IMG/VR virus record: IMGVR_UViG_3300013132_000123
Span: 1 to 35,812 of that record
Strand: one strand, 5' to 3'
Source: a virus
Length of the DNA: 35,812 bases
In this document: positions 18,378 to 26,289 of the stretch, in pieces
Layout of the letters: every line of letters begins with the position of its first letter
Position numbering within the stretch: position 1 is the first letter of the stretch
Program-made: the position numbers and the translations under genes
Notes under the pieces: generated by a model
What the model saw: the letters and a program-made list of their open reading frames with translations, nothing else
Database searches by the model: none
Told to the model about the DNA's origin: nothing

Positions 18378-19244
18378 TTACTCATCGTCAGTAGACCACT
18401 CATTGAGGACATCAGCAAATTCTTTCTTAGCCGCTGGCTCAATGTTTTTCTTGGCTGTCTTCTTGGTCGGCTCGGCTATTTCATCGGCTACATCTACCTT
18501 CTTTGCCGGTGCTGCTATGGCTTTTGCTTTCGACCCATCAGTTTGCGTCGGAGTTTGTACAACTGCAGACTTAGCAGCGGGGCTATTGCCTTTTTCTTTA
18601 GCGACTGCCCACTCTTCACGCTCCAAGAACCTAACCGGCTTAAAGGTCAGTTTGGGAGTTGCACTGTCCGAGTCAAACTTCATCTCGGTAACTAGGGTGT
18701 TAATGTTTTTGCCCTGCGACCCTACATACTTAGCGTACTGTTGGAAGGGCATCTTATCCAAATCACCACGACCAAAGATTGAAGTAGAAGGCAGCGTTAG
18801 TTGGAATACGTCCCCACCTATGTCGCTCTCAAGAACTACAGCAAGCCTTTGTTGGAACCGGCAAGCACGGGAGTCGCCCGAGCCAGACCCCTTGATGTTT
18901 TGGGGGCACCCGTCACAGGTCTTGTTTTGTGCGGACTCAATGCTTGAATCAGGCGTAATGCCGTCATTTGACCAGCAGTCGGGCGCAACCGATTCTCCAG
19001 CAACATAGGCACCGGAGTAAAACTGTCGGGATACATGAGGATTGCCGTTAACAATAACTACATTCATTGCACGGTTTTCGTTTTTGGCAATCTCTTCGCC
19101 GTTGACCATCATACGAAATACGCCGCCGCGAATAGAAATACGCTTAAGCGCTGTATTACCCGCCAAAGATTTAGTCAGGTCATCAAGTTCGACTTCTTTA
19201 AGATAGTCGGGTAAGGTTTGATTAAACAGAGTTACGTTACTCAT
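18378..19244 (-). CDS. Probable ssDNA-binding protein with Cys4 zinc site
   Basis: This 288-residue protein probably coats single-stranded DNA. Residues 1-210 are strand-rich with C90, C110, C113 and C128 arranged as a likely zinc site (CDGC...GDSRACRF). Residues about 225-275 are a Lys/Ala/Pro-rich flexible linker. The end is acidic (DVLNEWSTDDE), a feature of SSB proteins that recruits partners. It is coupled by TAATG to the gene before and lies two bases before the regulator gene. The place between helicase, polymerase and primase supports the role. No specific OB-fold motif is decisive, so the function is inferred. Confidence 0.5.
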   Translation of the reverse strand: MSNVTLFNQTLPDYLKEVELDDLTKSLAGNTALKRISIRGGVFRMMVNGEEIAKNENRAMNVVIVNGNPHVSRQFYSGAYVAGESVAPDCWSNDGITPDSSIESAQNKTCDGCPQNIKGSGSGDSRACRFQQRLAVVLESDIGGDVFQLTLPSTSIFGRGDLDKMPFQQYAKYVGSQGKNINTLVTEMKFDSDSATPKLTFKPVRFLEREEWAVAKEKGNSPAAKSAVVQTPTQTDGSKAKAIAAPAKKVDVADEIAEPTKKTAKKNIEPAAKKEFADVLNEWSTDDE

Positions 19245-19633
19245 TATTTTCTCCTAATGGTGATTTCATACTCTTGATCCACATTTAATCCCGGTGGATG
19301 CACATCGGGTCGATCCTCTAAAAACTCACGCATATTTGTTTGATGTATGCGCTTTTCCAACAACTCCATAGCACCATGTTCACGCATGAAGCCGTAGAAA
19401 CTTTCCCAATCATTAGTCCAGTACCGATTCTTAATTGTTCGGTAGGCTGTACCATTCTCGGTTTTGAAACTTGTGACGCCAGTTTCCTTGGATATCTTTA
19501 GCAACTCTTCTTTAAGAGTCCGCATCTGCTCATCAAGGGTCGCAATTTTACCATCGTACTCGCGGGTTAAATCTTCTTTAGCGTTACGAATTTTGATGTA
19601 GACGGCGACGATTTTATCTATGGCTTTATCCAT
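19244..19633 (-). CDS. Conserved coiled-coil phage protein, unknown function
   Basis: This 129-residue protein has a charged coiled coil (about 5-50), then a compact domain with FKTENGTAYRTIKNRYWTNDW (55-75), RIHQTNMREFLED and PPGLNVDQEYEITIRRK at the end. I recall similar proteins from many tailed phages, always near replication genes and never assigned a role. It is the first gene behind the promoter at 19660-19687, with AGAGGA before the ATG. Its stop overlaps the ssDNA-binding protein start, which suggests the two are made together. Confidence 0.7.
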   Translation of the reverse strand: MDKAIDKIVAVYIKIRNAKEDLTREYDGKIATLDEQMRTLKEELLKISKETGVTSFKTENGTAYRTIKNRYWTNDWESFYGFMREHGAMELLEKRIHQTNMREFLEDRPDVHPPGLNVDQEYEITIRRK

Positions 19634-19659
19634 ATATGTCCTCTTGGTTGTTTTTTACT

Positions 19660-19687
19660 ATTGTATCTAAAAACTGTACTTTGTCAA
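19660..19687 (-). promoter_or_regulatory. Sigma70-type promoter for the SSB-regulator-primase unit
   Basis: Read leftward, TTGACA (19687-19682), a 16-base spacer and TACAAT (19665-19660) form a near-consensus host promoter. It overlaps the stop of the helicase gene and lies 27 bases before the 19633 start, giving a short leader. It would let the primase unit be expressed separately from the polymerase unit. Confidence 0.75.
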
Positions 19688-21237
19688 GTATCTAATTCTT
19701 TTTTGTACAAATCAATTATCTTAGTGTGGAAATCTAGTTTGCTCTGCAACATCGCATACAACTTTGTTTCTACAGGACTACCTTCAATATGTACCACAGT
19801 TACAGGATTCTTTTGCCCTTGCCTGTGTGCACGCGAGTTAGCCTGCAAGTATGTCTCAATAGATGTCACTGGGGCATACCATATAACAACGTTTGCAGCA
19901 GTCAATGTTACTCCATGTGCGGCAGCTTGTGGCTGTATTAGTAAAACTTTGGGGTTAGGGTTTTCCTGAAAGCGCTTAAAGATGTCTGTGCGTTTATTGA
20001 CACTTACAGAGCCGTTAATAATCTCTGACTCTATACCTTGTTTGGTAAGGTAGTCTTTTAGTAGATTAATAGTGTGAGTAAAAGGTACAAAAATCAATAC
20101 CTTATGCGAGGCTTCTTCAACTACTTCTTGAATTACCTTGAGACGGCTTGATACATCGAATTCAATTACGTTGCCGTTGTCGGTGTAGACCGCACCGCCT
20201 GAAATCTGTAGTAATTTAGTCAGGCTTGAGGCAGCGTTGACAGCCGACACCTCTTCTCCAGCAGCGGCAATAAGCATATCTTTCTTTAGTTGCCGGTAGT
20301 ATTTCTCTTGCTGCGGGGTCATGGGGACATACCGAGATGTGTAAAGCATTTCTGGCAAGTCAAGGCATTCTTCCTTTGTATACCGAATGGCTGGCTGCAA
20401 TAGATCATGCACGACTTCGTTTGCTTTCGGCTTTGGTATCCACTTGAATCTAGTCAGTTGATACATAACAGTATCTCTAAACCCACCCAAAGTCATCGGC
20501 GCTCTTTCGGGTATGCACAGTTTGACAAGCCCATAAGCATCAAGCGGAGACTGCGCAGCAGGGGTGCCGGTCATCATCCATAACCATGTGGTCGGTTCGA
20601 TAATGTCTTTCATTACCTTGAAGCGCTGAGTGCGGGAACTTTTATAGGCATTTGCCTCGTCAATAATAATTAGGTCAAACTTCCCGTTCTTGATATCGTC
20701 TTTTACAATCTCTACCCCATCGAAATTAATAATGACGTAATCTGCCCCGCCGTTGATGATTTCGGCTCTTTTTTGTTTAGCCCCATGAGCAACGTCTACG
20801 TGCCTATGGATTGCAAACTTAAATAGGTCTGCCTGCCATGCGGACTGCATAATAGATAGGGGACAGATAACTAGCACCCGACGAATAATCTTTGCGTTCA
20901 TCAGGTAATCAGAAGCCCATATGGCAGAGGCTGTTTTGCCAGTACCCTGCTCGTTAAAGCAGAACGCCCGTTTGTGTAGGGTCAGAAACGACGCTGTGTC
21001 TTTTTGATGCTCCATTGGCTTATGTAGCCCCGGCCAATCGTAGTCACGCTGAATTGGGGACGGTACTTTTTTAATCCGTAACTTACGCAAAGCTTGGGCT
21101 TCAGACAGCCCCCAGTTGACGGCTACCTCACTAACTTCCCCTTCTTTTTGTACAACTTTACTCTTCTTGATTGTTTCTGTAATACGGCTAGGAAACTTAG
21201 TCTTAACTAGCAGTATCCGGTCATTTATTATTTGCAC
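19684..21237 (-). CDS. SNF2-family (SF2) DNA helicase/translocase
   Basis: This 517-residue protein has the two RecA-like domains of phage SNF2-type helicases. Motif I is NEQGTGKT (95-102, K101), motif Ia region VLVICPLS (121-128), motif II IIDEAN (191-196), motif III MTGTP (222-226) and motif VI QANSRAHRQGQK in the last 60 residues. Motif II reads DEAN rather than the usual DEAH or DESH. The start is GTG at 21237, with only GGGAA before it; the next Met is after residue 70, so GTG is the credible start. It overlaps the HNH-like gene by 17 bases. A role in replication or recombination remodelling is inferred from the family. Confidence 0.9.
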   Translation of the reverse strand: MQIINDRILLVKTKFPSRITETIKKSKVVQKEGEVSEVAVNWGLSEAQALRKLRIKKVPSPIQRDYDWPGLHKPMEHQKDTASFLTLHKRAFCFNEQGTGKTASAIWASDYLMNAKIIRRVLVICPLSIMQSAWQADLFKFAIHRHVDVAHGAKQKRAEIINGGADYVIINFDGVEIVKDDIKNGKFDLIIIDEANAYKSSRTQRFKVMKDIIEPTTWLWMMTGTPAAQSPLDAYGLVKLCIPERAPMTLGGFRDTVMYQLTRFKWIPKPKANEVVHDLLQPAIRYTKEECLDLPEMLYTSRYVPMTPQQEKYYRQLKKDMLIAAAGEEVSAVNAASSLTKLLQISGGAVYTDNGNVIEFDVSSRLKVIQEVVEEASHKVLIFVPFTHTINLLKDYLTKQGIESEIINGSVSVNKRTDIFKRFQENPNPKVLLIQPQAAAHGVTLTAANVVIWYAPVTSIETYLQANSRAHRQGQKNPVTVVHIEGSPVETKLYAMLQSKLDFHTKIIDLYKKELDT

Positions 21238-21529
21238 GCTTCTTTTCCCGTGGGCTAACTTCTGAAATTAACTTCTGTTTGGAGTCACGATCAAACGAAC
21301 GATTACTGGCCGCTGATGTGACTTTTAAACCGTCTTTATGCGAACCACCTTTGGATAGAGCCTTAACGTGGTGTACGTCTTTACCATCTCCCTTGCTAAC
21401 TTTGCCAGCCTTTTCCATGATTCGCCGTGCTCGGTTACGCTCGGCACGCTTTTTCTTGACTATTTCAGTACCGTCATAATTCTCATATTCTTGCTTATAG
21501 TTGCGGTCAGCTTTGTTTGCATAAGGCAT
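21221..21529 (-). CDS. HNH-like nuclease-fold protein
   Basis: This 102-residue basic protein has KDVHHVKALSKGGSHKDGL (50-68) followed by NRSF (76-79), which matches the beta-beta-alpha core of small phage HNH proteins (H53, H54, N76). The zinc-binding CxxC pairs of classical HNH enzymes are absent. The N-terminal half is very basic and probably helical. AGGAG, overlapping the previous stop, lies seven bases before the ATG. It may nick or process DNA, but similar proteins are often only labelled hypothetical, so activity is uncertain. Confidence 0.6.
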   Translation of the reverse strand: MPYANKADRNYKQEYENYDGTEIVKKKRAERNRARRIMEKAGKVSKGDGKDVHHVKALSKGGSHKDGLKVTSAASNRSFDRDSKQKLISEVSPREKKRANNK

Positions 21530-21538
21530 GATAGTCTC

Positions 21539-21718
21539 CTAGTAAGGTTTCCCAAATTGTGGATTATCTTTGATACCTAAGTCAAGGGACAGCCGCTCGT
21601 TCTCGGTTTTGACCCTGTGGTACGCCTGTTTCCAATGCTCGACTTCTTTCTTTAGGCGTTCGATCTCGACTTCAAGTTTTCTGGTGTCGTCCAACAACAT
21701 GCGTTTGTAAAGGCTCAT
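21539..21718 (-). CDS. Small coiled-coil protein (59 residues)
   Basis: The frame reads MSLYKRMLLDD... and ends KDNPQFGKPY. Residues about 12-48 form a charged heptad-type helix (LEVEIERLKKEVEHWKQAY). Its ATG overlaps the previous TGA as ATGA (21718-21715), and its TAG overlaps the Shine-Dalgarno site of the HNH-like gene. Tight coupling on both sides shows it is a real gene. The function is unknown; a dimerising adaptor is possible. Confidence 0.75.
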   Translation of the reverse strand: MSLYKRMLLDDTRKLEVEIERLKKEVEHWKQAYHRVKTENERLSLDLGIKDNPQFGKPY

Positions 21719-21921
21719 TCTTTCACCTTATAAAATTTCTTGGCGCCGATACGCACTATGTCGGCAATCCCGTTCTCGACAAACCTGTTTAGGGTTCGGG
21801 CTATCTTATGTTTACTTACGATCCACTCTTTTGCAATCGTCTTTGCTTGAACGGGGGTTTTAGGGTGAGAGAGTAGATACTTCCACACCTTCTCCTCAAA
21901 GTCAGTCATCTCAATTGCCAC
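21715..21921 (-). CDS. Small winged-helix DNA-binding protein
   Basis: This 68-residue protein fits one winged helix-turn-helix. It has FEEKVWKYLLSHP as the first helix, TPVQAKTIAKEW and SKHKIARTLNRFVENG as the HTH, then a hairpin wing (IADIVRIGAKKFYKV). The start is GTG at 21921 with AGGAG seven bases upstream; the ATG four codons later is too far from that site. It overlaps both neighbours. It could regulate phage or host genes, or act as a replication accessory; the sequence does not say which. Confidence 0.6.
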   Translation of the reverse strand: MAIEMTDFEEKVWKYLLSHPKTPVQAKTIAKEWIVSKHKIARTLNRFVENGIADIVRIGAKKFYKVKE

Positions 21922-22306
21922 TGTTCTTCTCCTGTAACCATATATCTACACTTGCTACCAAACCATAAAGTTCTTGTAGTAACTCGGGACTTGGGTCAGT
22001 TATGTTTTCGCTAATTACTTCAATTACTTCGTTTACATTTAGTTCTTGCCATTCACGCTTTGGTGGTGCGGTGTAAAGTGGTACGCAGTGCTCACATTCT
22101 TCGCATTCTTCTTTGTAGTCTTTATCAAAAAAATCTGTAACTTCCCCATTTTCTAGGTGCATCCACGCCACAGGCTCATGTCCACGTTTTGCCGTTTCAT
22201 CAACATGTTCTTGCGGTATGTTTACGGCATCGACATGAGGGGTTTCTTCTGGGGTGCAGTAGTTAGGCTTGCCCCCGCAGTAAGACTTGACGGGCGGTTT
22301 TTTCAT
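21911..22306 (-). CDS. Hypothetical protein with PLYTAPP motif
   Basis: This 131-residue protein carries EPVAWMHLENG (45-55) and VPLYTAPPKREWQEL (75-89), a pattern I recall in many short proteins of proteobacterial phages. Between them is a cysteine cluster (EECEECEHC, 67-75) that could bind metal. The C-terminal part is helical. Its ATG overlaps the previous TGA. No function is known to me for this family. Confidence 0.7.
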   Translation of the reverse strand: MKKPPVKSYCGGKPNYCTPEETPHVDAVNIPQEHVDETAKRGHEPVAWMHLENGEVTDFFDKDYKEECEECEHCVPLYTAPPKREWQELNVNEVIEVISENITDPSPELLQELYGLVASVDIWLQEKNSGN

Positions 22307-22485
22307 AGCAAAGCCTCTCCTATTTCGTTTAGCATCTTTTGTCTTTCCTCTTTGTCGGTTATCTTTTTTACTCGGTTAAAATACTTTGCTACGAGTTGCC
22401 GTTCTTGCGGTGTCTTAAAAGGCCAATTCCATCTCTCCCATGTCAGACCTGACGGGTGCCGGGGTGCACAAGTTTGAGTAGTCAT
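22303..22485 (-). CDS. Small WPFKT-motif protein, copy 1
   Basis: This 60-residue protein contains WERWNWPFKTPQERQLVAKY (16-35) followed by a basic helix. The motif WPFKTxxExxLxxK reappears in the small gene at 23082-23240, so the two are probably paralogues. Its ATG overlaps the TGA before it and its TGA overlaps the next ATG. The family is unknown; the basic helical character would allow nucleic-acid or protein binding. Confidence 0.65.
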   Translation of the reverse strand: MTTQTCAPRHPSGLTWERWNWPFKTPQERQLVAKYFNRVKKITDKEERQKMLNEIGEALL

Positions 22486-22874
22486 ACAGCCTCATCCTCA
22501 TCTAGTTTTTCAAGTTCTGCTTCATAAGCCTTGGTTAGGTCTAGTATGTTTTCTTTACGCCGCATCCATTCGTAGTTGTATCTAAAGTTTCGACGCTTAA
22601 TTGGTTCAAACTGAGAGACTTTTTTATTCATGTCAAACATCAACTTTAATAGTCTTTCACGAAACTGCTGAGGATCTATGTCTAAAATGCTCAAATAAGT
22701 ATTGGAATGCTGAAACAAAAAATAGATTGCAGAAATTGCTTCATCTGTGGGTATGCGTAATCTCCCCATTCTGCGAGGTTTTGATTGCGCATCTTGAATT
22801 GCTAAAGCCACAACTGCAGATAGCAACCTACGATTGGCTGTACCCTGTGCCCTGTAGTCTAGTTCGTATGACAT
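22482..22874 (-). CDS. Hypothetical protein of the replication block
   Basis: This 130-residue protein starts MSYELDYRAQGTANRRLLSA. The frame extends eight codons upstream to 22898, but AAGGAG lies seven bases before 22874, which makes the inner ATG the likely start and leaves almost no overlap with the DUF3310 gene. It is mostly helical, with a basic region (about 88-110) and an acidic end (EKLDEDEAV). Its TGA overlaps the next start. I do not recognise the family. Confidence 0.65.
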   Translation of the reverse strand: MSYELDYRAQGTANRRLLSAVVALAIQDAQSKPRRMGRLRIPTDEAISAIYFLFQHSNTYLSILDIDPQQFRERLLKLMFDMNKKVSQFEPIKRRNFRYNYEWMRRKENILDLTKAYEAELEKLDEDEAV

Positions 22875-22875
22875 G

Positions 22876-23085
22876 CTATTGCTCCTTTTGCAACTCAATT
22901 AATTTTTCAAGGTAGTGCGCGGCTTTATTTAAGTCATCGACGCCACCCTTGCTTTGCCACCGAGAAACGTACTTAATGATGTTGCCCTCAAAGTACCCAA
23001 TATTATTTGCGGCTATGTAGTCCCAAGGCTGAATAGACTTGCTTTTGTAATGCGTACCACCAACCTGTTCATCATTTGCACTCAT
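22876..23085 (-). CDS. DUF3310 protein
   Basis: This 69-residue protein matches the DUF3310 pattern closely: GGTHYKSKSIQPWDYI (9-24), NIGYFEGNIIKYVSRW (28-43), then a GGVDDLNKAAHYLEKLI segment. The family is common in phages, usually beside nucleotide-metabolism or replication genes, and its biochemical role is not established. AAGGAG is found twelve bases before the ATG, which also overlaps the previous TGA. Confidence 0.9.
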   Translation of the reverse strand: MSANDEQVGGTHYKSKSIQPWDYIAANNIGYFEGNIIKYVSRWQSKGGVDDLNKAAHYLEKLIELQKEQ

Positions 23086-23240
23086 GGAAATACAATTCTC
23101 CTTATCTTGGTTTGTTTTTTAGCCCATTTAAGAATTAGTTTGTGTTCTTTTGCAGTCTTAAAAGGCCACGCTAATTTAATCATTTCATAAGGTACATCAT
23201 TTAAAGGGAAAGTAACTTCTTCAACTTTCTTGGCTGTCAT
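23082..23240 (-). CDS. Small WPFKT-motif protein, copy 2 (52 residues)
   Basis: The frame reads MTAKKVEEVTFPLND... and contains MIKLAWPFKTAKEHKLILKW, then a basic end. It shares WPFKTxxExxLxxK and a following KI with the gene at 22303-22485. Its ATG overlaps the nuclease TGA (23240-23237) and its TGA overlaps the DUF3310 ATG, so it fills the gap between two firm genes exactly. An in-frame ATG two codons earlier (23246) is less likely because it lacks this coupling. Confidence 0.7.
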   Translation of the reverse strand: MTAKKVEEVTFPLNDVPYEMIKLAWPFKTAKEHKLILKWAKKQTKIRRIVFP

Positions 23241-23908
23241 CTCCATTGTCCTTTTCCATTGTGCTCACAATCTTTTACGTGGCAAAACTTTCTGCATGTA
23301 AAATTCGGTCTTGCATTCCATACGTCATTTGTCATCGCGGCTTCAAGCCTTTGGATCTCAGGCAACCACCGGCTCCACGCATCTTTTTGTATATCGTTTA
23401 CAAATGAGGCTTTGACTAAGTCTTGGGCTACAACAAATACCAACCCTGCTTTTATAGACTGAACATAGGGAAAGTGTTTGAATACTAATAGCGCCAGCAG
23501 TTCTAATTGTTTAGTATCAGCATACTGAGATGACTTACCAGTCTTGTAGTCCACAAGGTGTGCATGATCGCCGTCGATAATTAGTAGATCGGCAATACCT
23601 CTGAACCACACATTTTCGTCTCTAAACCCAACCGCCTCAAAGTCTTTAGTTAGCCCCATCTCGTACTCACATAACTTCATGCCGGGTAACGCTTTAAGTG
23701 CATCTAGCGTTGGCTTTATAAAAGCGTACTTAGGGTCTAGTGACTTGTCCCCACACACATAATCTTCGGCTGCTTTGTGAACCTCTGAGCCATAGTCAAG
23801 ATGTGGAGTCGGCGGTTCAACAATATCCTTAACAATCCGCATCCGATAATACTTGCGGGGGCACTGCTGAAACAGCGAGATGCTGCTGTATGACCAAGTG
23901 TATTTCAT
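23237..23908 (-). CDS. RecB/Cas4-like PD-(D/E)XK nuclease with Fe-S cluster
   Basis: This 223-residue protein is a single-domain exonuclease of the RecB/Cas4 type. YSSISLFQQCPRKYY (7-21) and GSEVHKAAEDY (40-50) open the fold. GIADLLI (104-110, D107) and LVDYKTGK (118-125, D120 and K122) form the active site, and QLELLAL (134-140) is the family's QhxxY-like helix. C16 with C205, C209 and C214 would hold a 4Fe-4S cluster, as in Cas4 and AddB. It lies between polymerase and DUF3310 and is coupled to both neighbours by ATGA overlaps. It probably processes DNA ends in recombination or replication; there are no CRISPR genes here. Confidence 0.88.
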   Translation of the reverse strand: MKYTWSYSSISLFQQCPRKYYRMRIVKDIVEPPTPHLDYGSEVHKAAEDYVCGDKSLDPKYAFIKPTLDALKALPGMKLCEYEMGLTKDFEAVGFRDENVWFRGIADLLIIDGDHAHLVDYKTGKSSQYADTKQLELLALLVFKHFPYVQSIKAGLVFVVAQDLVKASFVNDIQKDAWSRWLPEIQRLEAAMTNDVWNARPNFTCRKFCHVKDCEHNGKGQWR

Positions 23909-24144
23909 TCTTTGACATGGCTTTTTACAGCCGCCCTCATTAGTCGCAATTCAACGATTGCTTGCTCGATTGTGGATGCTGCTGCTACATGGTCGTTTTC
24001 AAGTAAATGTACGTGGACTTCTTTTAGTAACTCTTTTACTTTCAATTCGTGAGCCGTGTAATTTAATCCTGTGTCTATTTTCATTGTTGCACCCTGTAAT
24101 GACGCTACATTGTTATATGCTTGCACACCCCTAACATTCACCAT
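23905..24144 (-). CDS. Small helical hypothetical protein
   Basis: This 79-residue protein starts MVNVRGVQAYNN and is then mostly helical (HELKVKELLKEVHVHLLEND, 44-63 in this numbering). Three in-frame ATGs exist (24162, 24144, 24084). GGAGAT six bases before 24144 is the best ribosome-binding site and keeps only a 14-base overlap with the polymerase gene. The TGA overlaps the nuclease ATG. Function is unknown. Confidence 0.6.
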   Translation of the reverse strand: MVNVRGVQAYNNVASLQGATMKIDTGLNYTAHELKVKELLKEVHVHLLENDHVAAASTIEQAIVELRLMRAAVKSHVKE

Positions 24145-25960
24145 AACTATCTCCATGTCCAATTTCGCACGATAAAGGCAAAGTCTCTGCCCATTTTGGT
24201 CGCCACTTCATACATTCGGTAATGTATTCTGTTGCTTCATCTACTTCTTCTTTTTTAACAATACACGCAATTGCATCATGTACTGTTAGAACAACTCGAT
24301 ATTTTTTAGATATCCGCAGCATTTGTTCGCCGATTACGCAACGAGCTACGGCTTGGCAGATGTTCTCCACCACTTTACCGCCATAAATCTTGGTTGTACC
24401 CTTGCGAGTGTTGTATATGTAGTGTTTTTCCCATACCCCACTCTTGGGATTTTGCTCTTCGGTTGAGCGCAAGTTCATGTACTTTAAAGGTAGTCCGCTT
24501 GGTAGATCAAACCCAACTCCAGGAAGCAAACTTACTGCCTGTGGTTGCATACCAAAATTAGCGGTCTTTAGATCTTCACTAGCCAAGGCATCTAAGCAAC
24601 TATCAGCCTGTGACCACAAGTCCGGTATTCTTGGGTACACCCCCCGATAAGTTTCAACAATGTGTTTACAGAGTGGGTCAGTCATCTCAACGCCAAAAGT
24701 CTTTAACTGTGCCTGAAACTTTTTCCACCCCATGCCGTACCCTGCACCCAAGATGGTCGTCTTACCCACAAAGCGCTCTGCGGTGGTAATCTTGTCAATT
24801 GGTCTGTGATAAATCCTAGATGCCATGATTCTGTAAACGTCTTCGCCGTTTTCAAATGCATCTACCAAATCAGTCTGCCCTGCTAACCAAGCAACAGTCC
24901 GTGCCTCAATCTGAGAGGAGTCGGCATCGATTAGCACATAGCCTTCGGGCGGGATAATGGCATCTTTGAGTTTGGATTTCCTCGGTAGGTTCTGAAGATT
25001 AACTTTGTCGTCTCCACCCCATCTGCCTGTGTGCGCAGCGTAGTATCGTAGGGGGACAGGGAGGCTCCCGCGCTTCGCTATTGAAATAAATCGTTCTGTC
25101 CTTGTCTCTTCCAAAGTGCTCTTTGCCCCAAGTCGAGCAGCCACTAACGCCTGTACTTCTTCGTTTGGGTGCTCTGCTAGGTCTTTAAAACCGTTGTCAC
25201 TCTTGGCTAATGCCAACGCCACTTTGCCTGTGGTAAGACTAATTTTAGTCGGGGGGCGCACGCCCAAGGCCGCTAGTTTCATAGCAAACTTTTGATTGCT
25301 CATCAATGTCTCGCGGTCAGACATCGCCTTCTCAATCAGTACTTCTTTGCGGTGTTTAACTTCCCCCAAGTGTTGTTCAAGCAGGGGTAGGTTTAACTGT
25401 AATACGGGATCAGTAAACATCTTTAAAGTTAGATCAATTAATTTAAGCTCCTTAAGTTTGTAGTTCTGCTTCAGGATGTTGTAAATGTTGTAGCAAAGGT
25501 CTACGTCATTGCAGCAATATTTGCCGTACTGCGCTAGTTCTTCGGGGGTGAAGTTTACTCGTCGTTTGCCCATAGCCATGATGACCTCGTTGCCCTTTTG
25601 GCCTACCCCGAGACGATCTGCAAGTTTTGCAAGGCTGTTTGATACTTCGTTGTCAATTGCCCTAGCCATGCACAAGGTGTCTAGCCATGCCATAGGTTTT
25701 ATACCAAACTTCCAAGTAAGGATCGCACCATCGAACATAGTGTTATGCGCCAAGACAAACGCCTCAGACCACTTAAACTTACCTAGGAAATGCATGGTCT
25801 CAGAGTATGTACCACTAAACCATTCTGCCTCGGCATCGTCAACTTTTACGCCAACCCCTATGACTTCAAAGTTGTCGTCACGCACATACTCCTCTGTGGT
25901 CATCTTTGAGAGCGAAAACTCTCTGTCGTAGTATGTCTCAAAGTCTACTGTGATGATCAT
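24131..25960 (-). CDS. Family A DNA polymerase with 3'-5' exonuclease
   Basis: This 609-residue protein is the phage replicative polymerase. The exonuclease domain has VDFETY (D6, E8), AHNTMFDG (N73, D77) and YCCND (Y148, D152). The polymerase domain has NLQNLPRKSKLKDAI near 320-334, motif A DADSSQIEAR (D345/D347 region), motif B around K400 (ERFVGKTTILGAGYGMG), and motif C LTVHDAI with H561 and D562. There is no 5'-3' exonuclease domain. It is shorter than T7 polymerase (704 residues). Its ATG overlaps the previous TGA. It would work with the primase-helicase and ssDNA-binding protein encoded downstream. Confidence 0.95.
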   Translation of the reverse strand: MIITVDFETYYDREFSLSKMTTEEYVRDDNFEVIGVGVKVDDAEAEWFSGTYSETMHFLGKFKWSEAFVLAHNTMFDGAILTWKFGIKPMAWLDTLCMARAIDNEVSNSLAKLADRLGVGQKGNEVIMAMGKRRVNFTPEELAQYGKYCCNDVDLCYNIYNILKQNYKLKELKLIDLTLKMFTDPVLQLNLPLLEQHLGEVKHRKEVLIEKAMSDRETLMSNQKFAMKLAALGVRPPTKISLTTGKVALALAKSDNGFKDLAEHPNEEVQALVAARLGAKSTLEETRTERFISIAKRGSLPVPLRYYAAHTGRWGGDDKVNLQNLPRKSKLKDAIIPPEGYVLIDADSSQIEARTVAWLAGQTDLVDAFENGEDVYRIMASRIYHRPIDKITTAERFVGKTTILGAGYGMGWKKFQAQLKTFGVEMTDPLCKHIVETYRGVYPRIPDLWSQADSCLDALASEDLKTANFGMQPQAVSLLPGVGFDLPSGLPLKYMNLRSTEEQNPKSGVWEKHYIYNTRKGTTKIYGGKVVENICQAVARCVIGEQMLRISKKYRVVLTVHDAIACIVKKEEVDEATEYITECMKWRPKWAETLPLSCEIGHGDSYGEC

Positions 25961-26289
25961 TTTTGTTTCATTTTCATGCGTGGGTTATTCATCATTGCAT
26001 CTTGTATCGCTTTCATTGTCCATCTTCTGCGCGGTAACTCCTCAAGATCCTCTTTTTCGTTGTACATAATAGTAGCCATGATGGCGTCTCGCGTAGCCTG
26101 ACGCTTTAGCCTAACGTATTTACGCTTAATAAAAAACTTCTCAATTAGATTAAAACGACCCTCGTGTAATATATCGTTCCATTTAGTTTCTAAATGGCGT
26201 GACTCAAACGGACGCACAAACTCATCAGGATACAAATCCATGCGCTCAAGCAATATGCGCACCTGTGGGCTAACAAACCTATCACGCAT
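25957..26289 (-). CDS. Basic helical hypothetical protein before the polymerase gene
   Basis: This 110-residue protein is rich in Arg, Lys and Met, and mostly helical. It includes RMDLYPDEFVRPF (16-28), a KFFIKRKYVRLKRQATRDAI segment (51-70) and a basic end (MKMKQK). It overlaps the nuclease gene before it by eight bases and the polymerase gene by four. Position and charge would fit a polymerase accessory or DNA-binding protein, but I do not recognise the family. Confidence 0.65.
   Translation of the reverse strand: MRDRFVSPQVRILLERMDLYPDEFVRPFESRHLETKWNDILHEGRFNLIEKFFIKRKYVRLKRQATRDAIMATIMYNEKEDLEELPRRRWTMKAIQDAMMNNPRMKMKQK

Noticed and set aside
18403-19008. 201-codon plus-strand frame opposite the ssDNA-binding protein gene
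   Set aside because: Antisense shadow of a well-supported gene, with low-complexity composition and no ribosome-binding site.
22441-22456. GTCAG-AC-CTGAC palindrome as a further copy of the 27-bp repeat
   Set aside because: The arms are in the opposite order and the outer arms are missing.
23237-23908. Cas4 of a CRISPR system
   Set aside because: The fold is Cas4-like, but there is no array or other cas gene; this is the usual phage RecB-type nuclease.
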